Assembly: GCF_001425235.1 (NCBI RefSeq)
Contig: NZ_LMEA01000011.1
Coordinates: 682,001 to 746,000, forward strand
DNA from: Devosia sp. Root413D1
Lineage (GTDB): Bacteria > Pseudomonadota > Alphaproteobacteria > Rhizobiales > Devosiaceae
Length of the DNA stretch: 64,000 bases
Direction: 5' to 3'
Made by a program: the position numbers and the translations under genes. Below are positions 1 through 7,429 of the stretch, piece by piece; within the stretch, counting starts at the first letter, position 1, and every line of letters starts with the position of its first letter. The notes under the pieces were generated by a model. That model was not told the origin of the DNA and made no database searches. It was given only the letters and a program-made list of their open reading frames with translations.

Positions 1-441
1 GAAATGCACGCCATCAAGCGCTTCTACGAGCTGCCCGCCGCCGAGCGCCCGGCGCCCAAGGATTGCTTGTTCCTGGCCACGCACGAGCCCTGCTCGCTCT
101 GCCTCTCCGGCATCACCTGGTCGGGCTTCGACAATTTCTATTACCTGTTCAGCTACGAAGACACCCGCGACAGTTTCGGCATCCCGCACGACATCCGCAT
201 CCTCCGCGAAGTCTATGCCGTGCCCGACCCGGACCGCGATTTCGTCCCCGAGGATCGGCCGCTCTACAACCGCAGGAACGCGTTCTTTGAGAGCCACGAT
301 ATCCAGCAGATGATGGCCGGCATCGACCGCTCGTCGCGCGAGCTGCTGGTCGCCCGGGTCGACGAGCTCAACGCCGCCTATAACGACCTCTCGGCCGCCT
401 ACCAGAAAGACAAGGGCAAGAAGGGCATCCCGCTGAGCTGA
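1..441 (+). CDS. Nucleoside/CMP-type deaminase, C-terminal part
   Basis: The reading frame is open from base 1, so the gene begins before the window; 146 residues are visible. The zinc-site motif HEPCSLCLSGITW matches the PCxxC half of the cytidine/deoxycytidylate/guanine deaminase fold. The HxE half, which would hold the catalytic Glu, must lie upstream. Aromatic residues after the PCxxC motif resemble nucleoside deaminases of the guanine deaminase/TadA-like group. A hydrolytic deaminase acting on a free base or nucleoside in the cytoplasm is expected, but the substrate cannot be read from this part. A nucleoside phosphorylase gene lies downstream on the other strand, which suits a salvage role (inference). 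Confidence 0.75.
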   Translation, partial: EMHAIKRFYELPAAERPAPKDCLFLATHEPCSLCLSGITWSGFDNFYYLFSYEDTRDSFGIPHDIRILREVYAVPDPDRDFVPEDRPLYNRRNAFFESHDIQQMMAGIDRSSRELLVARVDELNAAYNDLSAAYQKDKGKKGIPLS

Positions 442-496
442 GGCAGCTCTGGGCCAAAGCTCATCTGCTTATGCACAAAGCCCGCCTCCCACCGGA

Positions 497-576
497 TGTC
501 ATCCCAGCGAAAGCTGGGACCCAACTATCAACGGGCGCGGGCGGCGAGATGGGTCCCTGCTTTCGCAGGGATGACA
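497..576. repeat. REP-like inverted repeat, family A copy 1
   Basis: Inverted repeat whose arms begin TGTCATCCCAGCG and end GGGATGACA, lying between two convergent genes. Further copies of the same element lie at 2881-2960, 27599-27678, 37091-37171 and 55017-55096. Each arm contains a small palindrome (CCCAGCGAAAGCTGGG type). Confidence 0.8.
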
Positions 577-620
577 CCGAGCGGGGTGACAGATCGTGCG
601 CCGGAAGCCAGTGATCCGTC

Positions 621-1415
621 TCAGAGCCGCGGTGCCAGCTGCTCGATGTAGAACGAGACGATGTCGCCGGTCCGCTCAAGCGGGTTGAAGCCCTCGCCGG
701 CGCCCGACAGCATGGTCGAGAGCGTACTCTCCGAATCGGCGCCCGGCTCCGCACTCACCACATCGGAAATCACCCCGCACTGGATGGTCCGCATCCGCCG
801 CCCTTCGGCATTGGTGCGCGAGGCGGCGAACAGGTGGCTCGAATCGAGGTTGACGATGTCGCACCCCTCAACCCGAAACCCCTCGAGCATGGCGTCGTCC
901 TCGCGATAGATGGCATCGCCGGTCGCCGCGCGCACTGCGGTGATGGCATCCGGCCACTGCTCGAGGATCAGCGCCTTGAGCCCGGCATCGGCGGCAACCA
1001 CCGGATCGCTGGTGTAGTGCCGCGTCGTGCCGTCGGCCGCGAAGGCATCCTCGACCAGGTAGAAGTCGCCCATCCTGAGATTTTTGGTGCCGAGCCCGCC
1101 GGCAAGGCCATAGGCGAGGATCGCCTCGATCCCGTAATAGGCCAGCTCTTCGACTGTCGAGGCCGAGACCGGGCCGCCATAGACATGCGCCAGCGACAGG
1201 TAGCGCTGGCCGCCGTGGCGGAGGATGCGGACGCTGTCCGGGCTGACATGGATGAAATGCTGGTCGCTGACCCGCTCCGGGCTGTAGCCCTCGAGCCGCG
1301 ACGGTGGCGGGCAATAGCCGATGAGCGCCACCCGGATGCCGCCGAACACATCGCGACCGAAGCGCTGTCCGACCAGGCTCTGCGGGGTCAGATGTGGCGC
1401 CTTCGTTTCAACCAT
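621..1415 (-). CDS. Nucleoside phosphorylase family protein (uridine phosphorylase-like)
   Basis: 264 residues, the usual size for the PNP_UDP_1 fold. The glycine-rich AYGLAGGLGTKNLRMGD stretch is the phosphorylase core, followed by a conserved region on the ribose/base-binding side (VNLDSSHLFAASRTN). Such enzymes split a nucleoside with phosphate into free base and ribose-1-phosphate in the cytoplasm. The ATG at 1415 is preceded by a purine-rich stretch (gaaggagag). Two very small genes sit just upstream on the same strand and may be co-transcribed. The exact base preference (uridine, purine or methylthioadenosine) cannot be fixed from the sequence. Confidence 0.8.
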   Translation of the reverse strand: MVETKAPHLTPQSLVGQRFGRDVFGGIRVALIGYCPPPSRLEGYSPERVSDQHFIHVSPDSVRILRHGGQRYLSLAHVYGGPVSASTVEELAYYGIEAILAYGLAGGLGTKNLRMGDFYLVEDAFAADGTTRHYTSDPVVAADAGLKALILEQWPDAITAVRAATGDAIYREDDAMLEGFRVEGCDIVNLDSSHLFAASRTNAEGRRMRTIQCGVISDVVSAEPGADSESTLSTMLSGAGEGFNPLERTGDIVSFYIEQLAPRL

Positions 1416-1478
1416 GACGCTCTCCTTCCGACCAGCGGCGGGAAGGTGTCATCTCGGGGTTGAATGGTAAAGCGCGCT

Positions 1479-1610
1479 CTAGACGAGCACGACACTCGCG
1501 GCGGCGAAGGCCAGCACAGCGAGCGCCGTGGCGAAGAGGACGAGCAGCAGGATCTGGGTGCCGCTGTTCATGCCGGCCGGCCGGTGGCCGTGCTGGTGGT
1601 CGTGGTCCAC
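1479..1610 (-). CDS. Small His-rich single-pass membrane protein (43 aa), hypothetical
   Basis: A GTG-started frame of 43 residues. The N-terminus is His-rich (DHDHQHGHRPAG) and is followed by one hydrophobic helix (TQILLLVLFATALAVLAF). A GAGG ribosome-binding sequence lies 6 bases before the GTG. It starts only 8 bases after the stop of the upstream 38-residue gene, so the two look like a bicistron. An internal ATG at 1571 would remove the His-rich part. The His cluster could bind a metal (inference). I do not recognise a family. Confidence 0.45.
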   Translation of the reverse strand: MDHDHQHGHRPAGMNSGTQILLLVLFATALAVLAFAAASVVLV

Positions 1611-1618
1611 TTTTCGCC

Positions 1619-1735
1619 TCAGCCGAGATCGGCGAGCTGGGTGGCCGGCGCGGTTTCAACCGGCAGCGCGGAGGCAGCGATGGTGAGCGTCGCCATCGAC
1701 ATCACGAACAGAGCAACGAGAGTGAGCTTCAGCAT
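1619..1735 (-). CDS. Small secreted or membrane peptide (38 aa), hypothetical
   Basis: ATG-started frame of 38 residues with a basic start (MLKL), a hydrophobic core and a likely signal-peptidase site (AASA-LPVE), leaving a very short mature part. A GGGGG sequence lies 5 bases before the ATG. It is divergent from the intradiol dioxygenase gene (222-base shared upstream region) and 8 bases ahead of the 43-residue gene. It is supported by start, Shine-Dalgarno and tight spacing, not by recognised homology. Confidence 0.42.
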   Translation of the reverse strand: MLKLTLVALFVMSMATLTIAASALPVETAPATQLADLG

Positions 1736-1957
1736 TTGTGCCCCCTGGGCGGTCGGACCCTTGGGCCCGGTGGTTCATCTTGAGGGCAATAATGCGGCGC
1801 GGCGGTTGAACGTTCCCGGAATCCGGCGTTTATCTGCCGTTCAGGAATGTCCGGTTCCGCCACATTTCGAAGACTTAATGCAGTTCTCCAACTTGTAACG
1901 CAGGGATCGCCCGACCCCTTCCTACATCGGGCTCGTACCGAAAGCGGAGACGACCCC

Positions 1958-2800
1958 ATGCCCAGCCCGTTAACTCGCCGCGACGCCCTGCGCCTCGTCG
2001 CCGTCACCGCCGCCGGCGGCGCGCTGATGACTCAGAAGGCCTTTGCCCAGGAAGCGAGCGCCGAAACCACCGGCCTGATGCCCGGCGCCGATGTCTGCGT
2101 GCTCACCCCTGAAGTGACCGAGGGCCCCTATTATTTCGATCCCAAGCTCGAGCGCGCCGATATCACGGAGGGCACGCAAACTGGCGTCGCGACCACCGTG
2201 CGGCTGCAGATCGTCGATGGCAGCTGCAAGCCGATCGAGGGCGCGCGTGTCGATGTCTGGCACTGCAATGCCGAAGGGCTCTATTCGGGCTATGCCAACC
2301 AGACCGGCGGGCTCGACACCACGGGTCAGACGTTCCTGCGCGGCACCCAATTCGCCGGCGCCACCGGCATCGTCGAATTCCAGACCATCTATCCGGGCTG
2401 GTATGCCGGCCGCACCACCCACATCCACTTCAAGGTGTTCCTCGACGAGAAAACCGTCCTGACCGGCCAGCTGTTCTTCCCCGATGCGCTGAGCCAGTTC
2501 ATCTACCAGAATGTCGAGCCCTACACCGCGCATGGCCACGACCGCGACGTGCTCAACGCCAACGACAACATCGCGAGCCAGGCCACCCGCGCTTCGTTCG
2601 CCTATGTGAAGGAACTCGAGGAGCGCTACCTCGTCGCCATGATCGTCGGCGTCGACCCCGCGGCCCAGTCCGCCACCGGCTTCAGCGGCGCTGCCGGTGG
2701 TGGCGAGCCCCCGAGCGGGCCACCACCGGACGGGGCGATGAGCGCCCCGTCGACGGAGACGAGTGTCAGCCTGGTGCCCGGGATCAAGGGCATCCGCTAA
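1958..2800 (+). CDS. Secreted intradiol ring-cleavage dioxygenase-like protein
   Basis: 280 residues from the ATG chosen because it puts a twin-arginine signal at the start (PLTRRDALRLVAVTAAGG) with an AFAQ-type cleavage site. The body has the intradiol dioxygenase signature: TEGPYYFDP, WHCNAEGLYSGY, and IYPGWYAGRTTHIHFKV. These supply the Tyr/Tyr/His/His iron(III) ligands of the protocatechuate 3,4-dioxygenase fold. The family opens catechol rings between the hydroxyls. The exported single-subunit members are less well understood than the cytoplasmic protocatechuate enzymes. The C-terminal tail is Gly/Pro-rich. A terminator follows immediately. The substrate is unknown. Confidence 0.85.
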   Translation: MPSPLTRRDALRLVAVTAAGGALMTQKAFAQEASAETTGLMPGADVCVLTPEVTEGPYYFDPKLERADITEGTQTGVATTVRLQIVDGSCKPIEGARVDVWHCNAEGLYSGYANQTGGLDTTGQTFLRGTQFAGATGIVEFQTIYPGWYAGRTTHIHFKVFLDEKTVLTGQLFFPDALSQFIYQNVEPYTAHGHDRDVLNANDNIASQATRASFAYVKELEERYLVAMIVGVDPAAQSATGFSGAAGGGEPPSGPPPDGAMSAPSTETSVSLVPGIKGIR

Positions 2801-2802
2801 GC

Positions 2803-2835
2803 AAAAAGGGCGACCCACTGTGCCGCCCTTTTTTG
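2803..2835 (+). terminator. Intrinsic terminator of the dioxygenase gene
   Basis: AAAAAGGGCG pairs with CGCCCTTTTT around an 11-base loop and runs into a T tract, starting a few bases after the TAA. Confidence 0.85.
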
Positions 2836-2880
2836 ATCGCTGTGGGTACTGGGAGGCACCACCTCTCCTCCTCATCCAGG

Positions 2881-2960
2881 TGTCATCCCAGCGAAAGCTG
2901 GGACCCAACTCACCGCCCGCGCCAGCCGATAGATGGGTCCCAGCTTTCGCTGGGATGACA
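2881..2960. repeat. REP-like inverted repeat, family A copy 2
   Basis: Same arms as the copy at 497-576 (TGTCATCCCAGCGAAAGCTG and its reverse complement), between convergent genes. Confidence 0.85.
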
Positions 2961-3086
2961 TCGGTGGTTGGGAAGCGATCGGAACACCGACCACCCCCTC
3001 GTCAGACGATCGTGGATAACACAGTGGCGGGCCCGCCCCCCTTTCTCCCCCGCCAAGGGGGAGATGCGAGGCGGCGCTATCCAGCC

Positions 3087-4613
3087 TTACCCAGCCGCGC
3101 TTTCCGTGCGGCGCTGCCGGCCGGCGTCCTTCTGCTTCTTGTTCCAGCGCTGCTTGAGCGCGGGCGTGCCCTGCCCTGTCGGCTTTTCCCACCAGCCGGG
3201 CGTGGTCGGAGCCGCGCCGCCGTTCTGCGAGATGTTGCTGCCCTTGGCCGCACCGCCACGCACTTGCTGTGCGTTGCCGCGCTGCGGCTGGCCGTTGCTC
3301 GCGGGAGCAGCATGGCTTTCGCCATGGCTACGCTTGCGGCCGTCGACGATTGCCGCTTTCTTCGCACCCGAGAAATGCCGGCCGGCATTGGCGTGCTTGC
3401 GCTGGCCATCCGGACGCGGGGCCTGCGGGCGCGGCGGCTGGCGCTGGGCGCGAACCTGCGCGGCGTCGATCACTTCGCCGCCATTGCCCTTGAGCTCGCC
3501 GGTCACCGGCAGGGTCTTGCGGATCAGCCGCTCGACATCGCGCAGCTTGCCGCGCTCGGTGCCATCGCACAGCGTAATCGCAAAGCCCGAAGCGCCGTTA
3601 CGCGCCGTGCGGCCGATGCGGTGCACGTAGTTCTCCGGATCGTCCGGCAGCTCGAAGTTGATCACGTGCGTGATGTTCTGCACGTCGATGCCGCGCGCCG
3701 CGATATCGGTAGCGACGAGGATGCGCACCGAACCATTGGCAAAGCCCTTGAGCGCCGCCTGGCGGGCATTGTTCGATTTGTTGCCGTGGATCGCCGCCGC
3801 CTCATGGCCATCGATGGCGAGGTTCTTGGCCACGCGGTCGGCGCCATGCTTGGTGCGCGAGAAGATGATGACGCGGCTGAGGCTCTCGTCCTCGAGCAGC
3901 TTGTTGAGCACGCCGCGCTTTTCCTTCGAACCGGCGAGGATCACCCGCTGGTCGATGGTGCCGACGGTCTGCGCCGCCGGGTTCGCTTCGACGCGCACCG
4001 GATCGTTCAAGAGGCCCTTGGCGAGCTCGGCAATCTCGGGCGCCATGGTGGCCGAGAACATCGCGGTCTGGCGACGCGGGCCGATGGCCCGGGCGATCTC
4101 CTTGACGGCGTTGATGAAGCCCATATCGAGCATGCGGTCGGCTTCGTCGAGCACCAGCCACCGGGTCTCGGTGAGCTTGAGCTTGCGGTCGTCGACCAGG
4201 TCCTTGAGGCGACCCGGGGTGGCGATCACCACGTCGACGCCGCGGGCGATCTTCTGGATCTGCCCGGCGCGCGAGGCACCGCCGAGCACCAGGACGGTCG
4301 AGAGCTTGGCGCCCGCCAGCTTATGCAGCACTTCGTCGATCTGCACCGCCAGTTCGCGGGTCGGTGCAAGGATCAGCGCGCGGGTGGTCATCGGGTTGGC
4401 GCGGCCGCCGAGCTCGGCGAGGCCGGCAAGGATCGGCAGGCCGAACGCCGCGGTCTTGCCCGAGCCGGTCTGGGCGATGCCCATGATGTCACGGCGCTCG
4501 AGCTGCGGCGGAATGGCTTTCGCCTGGATCGGGGTCGGGGTGGTGAACCCGGCTGCCGTAAGCGCGCTGACGAGCTGCGCTGAAAGGCCGAGTTCGGAAA
4601 ATGAAGTGGTCAA
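3087..4613 (-). CDS. DEAD-box ATP-dependent RNA helicase, RhlE-like
   Basis: 508 residues with the full helicase motif set in order: TPTPIQ (Q motif), AQTGSGKT (Walker A), PTRELAVQ, VLDEADRMLDMGF (DEAD box), FSATMAP, IIFSRTKHGAD, VATDIAARGID and HRIGRTAR. The core covers about residues 1-365. A long basic, Gln/Arg/Pro-rich tail of about 140 residues follows, as in RhlE-type helicases that act on rRNA or structured mRNA, often in the cold. It stands alone, and a long non-coding stretch precedes it. Assignment to the family is firm; RhlE rather than another DEAD-box subgroup is an inference from the N-terminus and tail. Confidence 0.92.
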   Translation of the reverse strand: MTTSFSELGLSAQLVSALTAAGFTTPTPIQAKAIPPQLERRDIMGIAQTGSGKTAAFGLPILAGLAELGGRANPMTTRALILAPTRELAVQIDEVLHKLAGAKLSTVLVLGGASRAGQIQKIARGVDVVIATPGRLKDLVDDRKLKLTETRWLVLDEADRMLDMGFINAVKEIARAIGPRRQTAMFSATMAPEIAELAKGLLNDPVRVEANPAAQTVGTIDQRVILAGSKEKRGVLNKLLEDESLSRVIIFSRTKHGADRVAKNLAIDGHEAAAIHGNKSNNARQAALKGFANGSVRILVATDIAARGIDVQNITHVINFELPDDPENYVHRIGRTARNGASGFAITLCDGTERGKLRDVERLIRKTLPVTGELKGNGGEVIDAAQVRAQRQPPRPQAPRPDGQRKHANAGRHFSGAKKAAIVDGRKRSHGESHAAPASNGQPQRGNAQQVRGGAAKGSNISQNGGAAPTTPGWWEKPTGQGTPALKQRWNKKQKDAGRQRRTESAAG

Positions 4614-4950
4614 TGGTCAAACTTTCATTGGCGCGCTCCGGGCCAATCGGTGCGCGTGGGTCGCCGGAGGCCATTACGGGCTCGGCGTGATCAATAGATG
4701 CAATGGCGACGGGATTGCCGCACGGTTGCGCTGTCTCCCGGTGTTCCCGCTACTCTTGCGGGGGACATTTCCGGGGCACTTCGCCGCTCACCGTTTTTGG
4801 CCAGTAAGAAGAGAAGTCCATCGCCGTCATCGCGCGTGTTTCCCGACAAACGGGACAGGTGCGCGGGGCGAATGCTGGCCATATGGGCGATATGTGCCGG
4901 ATTAGCAAGGGATTTCGCCGAAATGAGCTGCAGGGGAGCTATGCGGCGAG
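4614..4950. other. Intergenic stretch with no recognised gene
   Basis: Upstream region of the helicase gene. Short frames exist on both strands but none has both a good start signal and plausible protein composition. Part may be a 5' untranslated leader of the helicase mRNA. I see no RNA family or clear terminator. Confidence 0.4.
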
Positions 4951-5097
4951 GCTGACTGAAGCAGACGGCCCCCTCCCGGCCTCCCCCATGATGGGAGAGG
5001 TGAAGAGTCGTGTGCGTGGCGGGATCGTGCCTCAAACTGGATGCGGCACCTCCCCCTTGTGGGGGAGGATGGGAGGGGGCCGTCTCTATCAGTCAGC
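4951..5097. repeat. Long inverted repeat, family B copy 1
   Basis: Outer arms GCTGACTGAA-GCAGACGGCC and GGCCGTCTCTATCAGTCAGC, inner arms CTCCCCCAT / GGGGGAGG. The same element recurs at 38175-38320 and 59080-59228. Confidence 0.8.
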
Positions 5098-5121
5098 GCC
5101 AAATCCCCATCCCGGCCCCAT

Positions 5122-5185
5122 ATGACGTCACAACCGCACACAATGACGTCACATCCGCATTGACATGACGTCACTATGATGTCAT
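5122..5185. promoter_or_regulatory. Array of four TGACGTCA-type palindromes, candidate operator
   Basis: Perfect TGACGTCA palindromes lie at 5123-5130, 5144-5151 and 5166-5173, with a variant TGATGTCA at 5177-5184. Start-to-start spacings are 21, 22 and 11 bases, i.e. two, two and one helical turns. All share the flank ATGACGTCAC or a close variant. The last site ends 11 bases before the start codon of a ribbon-helix-helix protein gene and overlaps a TATGAT sequence (5175-5180). RHH dimers commonly bind short palindromes in arrays upstream of their own genes, so autoregulation is the simplest reading (inference). Confidence 0.75.
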
Positions 5186-5195
5186 CTGTTGCGCC

Positions 5196-5696
5196 ATGGA
5201 CCTGACACCACACATCGACGGCTTTCGAAGAGACCTGCTTGCTGCTGCCGACGTGGCGGCCCCAGAGGTGCGCGAGGCGACAGAGCGCCTGCTGTTCGCT
5301 TTGAGCCCCACTGTGCGGCTGGCGCTGATGGATGCCATCAGCCAGGCAGCCGCAGAGATTACCGCCAAGCTGCCGAGCGGCAGTGTCGAGGTCAGGCTCA
5401 ACGGCCGCGAGCTGGATTTCGTCCTGCAGCTGCCGCTTGCCGATGACCCCGGCTTCAGCCCACCGCTCGATGAGGCCGATGACGATGGCAACCTCGCCCG
5501 CATCTCCCTGCGCATGCCGGAGACGATGAAGGCGAAGGCCGAGGAAATGGCCGCGCGCTCGGGACAATCGCTCAACAACTGGCTGGTCGGCACCGTGCGC
5601 GCGGCGACCCGCGGCGATGGTCCGCCGAGCGGCAACGCCGACCCAGCCGGAGAAACCTCCGGCAAGCGAGGCCGCCGCATGACCGGCTGGATCTAA
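5196..5696 (+). CDS. Ribbon-helix-helix DNA-binding protein (HicB-antitoxin-like C-terminus)
   Basis: 166 residues in two parts. Residues 1-90 form a mixed domain I do not recognise (MDLTPHIDGFRRDLL start; SVEVRLNGRELDFVLQL strand). After an acidic linker, residues 101-138 (ARISLRMPETMKAKAEEMAA, then SGQSLNNWLVGTV) form a beta-strand plus two helices typical of Arc/HicB ribbon-helix-helix proteins. The tail is basic. No HicA-like toxin gene is adjacent; instead a DUF4097 gene follows 50 bases later. From memory, similar two-gene units are common in actinobacteria, so horizontal transfer is possible. A palindrome array immediately upstream is the likely operator. No good Shine-Dalgarno precedes the ATG, which suggests a very short or leaderless mRNA. 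Confidence 0.8.
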   Translation: MDLTPHIDGFRRDLLAAADVAAPEVREATERLLFALSPTVRLALMDAISQAAAEITAKLPSGSVEVRLNGRELDFVLQLPLADDPGFSPPLDEADDDGNLARISLRMPETMKAKAEEMAARSGQSLNNWLVGTVRAATRGDGPPSGNADPAGETSGKRGRRMTGWI

Positions 5697-5746
5697 CCAA
5701 ACTCCCCGATCCGCCTGTCCACAAAAGTCCACAACAGGAGAGACGA

Positions 5747-6571
5747 ATGACCATGCATCGCTTCGAGACTCGTCTGCCGGTGCGGCTTGTCACCGAGATC
5801 GCCAAGGGGTCGGTCAAGCTCGTGGCCACCGAAACGATCGAGACCATCGTCGAGATTTTCGGCCACGCCGCCGACCAGGTTCGTGTCAGCCAGGATGGCG
5901 ACCAGATCACCGTGATCGGTCCAAAACAGCACGACGGATTCTTCGGTGGCGATACCCGCCTCGACGTCGCTATTACCTTGCCAGCCGATAGTCAGGTCGC
6001 CGTCCGTACCGGCAGCGCCGATGTCACAGTCGTTGGCAGCGTCGGGCTCACGCATCTGAAGAGCGGCTCTGGCGACCTGGTTGTCGACACCGCCACCAAA
6101 CCAATGGTGCTGGATACCGGCTCGGGCGACATCCGTGTCGAGAACGCTCGGGACGACGTGAAGGCAAGCAGCGGTTCCGGCGATGTGTCGGTGACGCAGT
6201 CGGGTGCGGTGGTTGAGGTTTCGACCGGCTCGGGCGATGTGCAACTGGGTACCACGCGTGGCGCGACCTCGGTAAAGACGGGGTCGGGAGATATCAGGGT
6301 GGGCGATGCCGGAACTGACGTTACGCTGCGGACAGGTTCGGGCGACCTCACGGTAGGCACGGCGCGCCGTGGCCGTGTAACGGTCGAGGGCGCCTCCGGC
6401 GACGCACATGTGGGAGTGCCTGCCGGTATTGCGGTCTGGACCGACATCTCGACCGTCACCGGCCATATCCGCTCGAGCCTGCATGGCGCCGGCCAACCCA
6501 AAGATGGCGCCGACTACCTGGAGATTCGCGCCAGGATCGTCACCGGCGATGTCGTCCTGACCGAGGTCTAG
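5747..6571 (+). CDS. DUF4097 beta-ladder protein (putative adhesin fold), cytoplasmic
   Basis: 274 residues. The centre and C-terminal half (about 95-240) are a ladder of repeats of some 17-20 residues, each with a GSGD-type turn: KSGSGDLVV, DTGSGDIRV, SSGSGDVSV, STGSGDVQL, KTGSGDIRV, RTGSGDLTV and EGASGDAHV. This is the DUF4097 pattern, predicted to form a right-handed beta-helix. Despite the adhesin label of the family there is no signal peptide or membrane segment, so the product should stay in the cytoplasm. An AGGAG sequence lies 8 bases before the ATG. It is probably co-transcribed with the RHH gene. Function unknown. Confidence 0.8.
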   Translation: MTMHRFETRLPVRLVTEIAKGSVKLVATETIETIVEIFGHAADQVRVSQDGDQITVIGPKQHDGFFGGDTRLDVAITLPADSQVAVRTGSADVTVVGSVGLTHLKSGSGDLVVDTATKPMVLDTGSGDIRVENARDDVKASSGSGDVSVTQSGAVVEVSTGSGDVQLGTTRGATSVKTGSGDIRVGDAGTDVTLRTGSGDLTVGTARRGRVTVEGASGDAHVGVPAGIAVWTDISTVTGHIRSSLHGAGQPKDGADYLEIRARIVTGDVVLTEV

Positions 6572-6583
6572 AGCGCTTCCCTG

Positions 6584-6614
6584 ACGTTTCGGCGCGCATT
6601 GAACGCCGAAACGT
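6584..6614. terminator. Hairpin between convergent genes
   Basis: ACGTTTCGGCG (6584-6594) pairs perfectly with CGCCGAAACGT (6604-6614) around a 9-base loop. It lies in the 63-base gap between the DUF4097 gene and the convergent molybdenum reductase gene, so it could end both transcripts. No strong T tract is present. Confidence 0.6.
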
Positions 6615-6634
6615 TGCGGCCCTCGAACCGGCGC

Positions 6635-7429
6635 TCAAATCCCCCCATACCAATCATAGCCGTGGTCTTCCCAGTACCCGCCCTGCCCCAGGCCGAATTT
6701 GGCAAAGCTGTCGACCAGCTCGATGGTGTGGACATATTTGGGTTGCTTGTAGCCGAGCGCCCGCTCGATCCGGATGCGGACCGGCGCGCCATTGGCGACC
6801 GGCAGCGCGCCGCCGTTGAGGCCGAACGCCGCGATGGTCTGCGGGTGGAAGGCGTCGATCAGGTCGGAGCTGGTGTAATAGGCCTCGGGCGCCGAAAGCC
6901 CGCCGCCCATCTGGTCGTAGCAGTGGTAGACGACGAACTTCGCCGTCGGCTGCACCTTGGCCTCGTCCAGCAGCCGGCTCAGCGGCACGCCGGTCCATTT
7001 GGCGATGCAGCTCCAGCCCTCGACGCAGTCGTGCCGGGTGATCTGGGTGCGCGACGGCATGTTCTGCAACTCGGCGAGCGAATATTCCTTCGGCGTTTCC
7101 ACCAGCCCGATGATCCTGAGCTTATAGGCAGCAAAGCCGCTCGCCTCGAGATCGCGATAGAGCTCGATATTGCGCGGATCGGTCGAGCCGTTCGGGCGCT
7201 GCCCCTGGCGGATCTCGCTCTCGGAGAATTCCTTGGCTAGCGCCTGCTCGCCGACCAGCGCCCGCTGCGCGCTGTAGGTCAGCTCATTGGCCCGCTCGAG
7301 GAAGTTGCGCACCGGGTCGTTGCGCGCCCCGAGGAAATCGAACTGGTCGCAGCCGGCCAGCACCAGCGAGCCGGCGGAGGCCGCGCCGAGCCCGAGCAGC
7401 CGGCGGCGGTTGAGGATCAATCGGCTCAT
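6635..7429 (-). CDS. yedY1: Molybdopterin-dependent sulfoxide reductase, MsrP/YedY1-like
   Basis: 264 residues. The start at 7429 overlaps the cytochrome b stop (ATGA) and gives a twin-arginine signal, NRRRLLGLGAASAGSLVLAGC, ending in a lipobox-like LAGC. The sulfite oxidase-type molybdopterin fold follows, with the Mo-ligand Cys in RHDCVEGWSC and conserved KWTGVPL and YDQMGGG segments. The family reduces methionine sulfoxide or related S-oxides in the periplasm, with electrons from a membrane cytochrome b, here the next gene. Together with the Met-rich protein and ECF/NrsF genes at 8392-10075 it matches the YedY1 reductase of the Azospira chlorine-defence locus. Confidence in the family is high, in the exact role moderate. 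Confidence 0.85.
   Translation of the reverse strand: MSRLILNRRRLLGLGAASAGSLVLAGCDQFDFLGARNDPVRNFLERANELTYSAQRALVGEQALAKEFSESEIRQGQRPNGSTDPRNIELYRDLEASGFAAYKLRIIGLVETPKEYSLAELQNMPSRTQITRHDCVEGWSCIAKWTGVPLSRLLDEAKVQPTAKFVVYHCYDQMGGGLSAPEAYYTSSDLIDAFHPQTIAAFGLNGGALPVANGAPVRIRIERALGYKQPKYVHTIELVDSFAKFGLGQGGYWEDHGYDWYGGI

Noticed and set aside
2763-4583. Long plus-strand frame opposite the helicase gene
   Set aside because: It is antisense to a protein with a full DEAD-box motif set and has Arg/Ala/His-rich composition typical of a shadow frame in GC-rich DNA.
4698-4955. 85-codon plus-strand frame in the helicase upstream region
   Set aside because: No Shine-Dalgarno, Arg/Pro/Ser-rich, overlaps an inverted repeat; not convincing as a gene.
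5160-5180. TTGACA (5160-5165) and TATGAT (5175-5180) as one sigma-70 promoter
   Set aside because: The gap is only 9 bases; the elements cannot work together, although either may be part of another promoter.
5196-5696. HicAB toxin-antitoxin system
   Set aside because: The RHH end is HicB-like, but no HicA-sized gene lies on either side; the neighbour is DUF4097.
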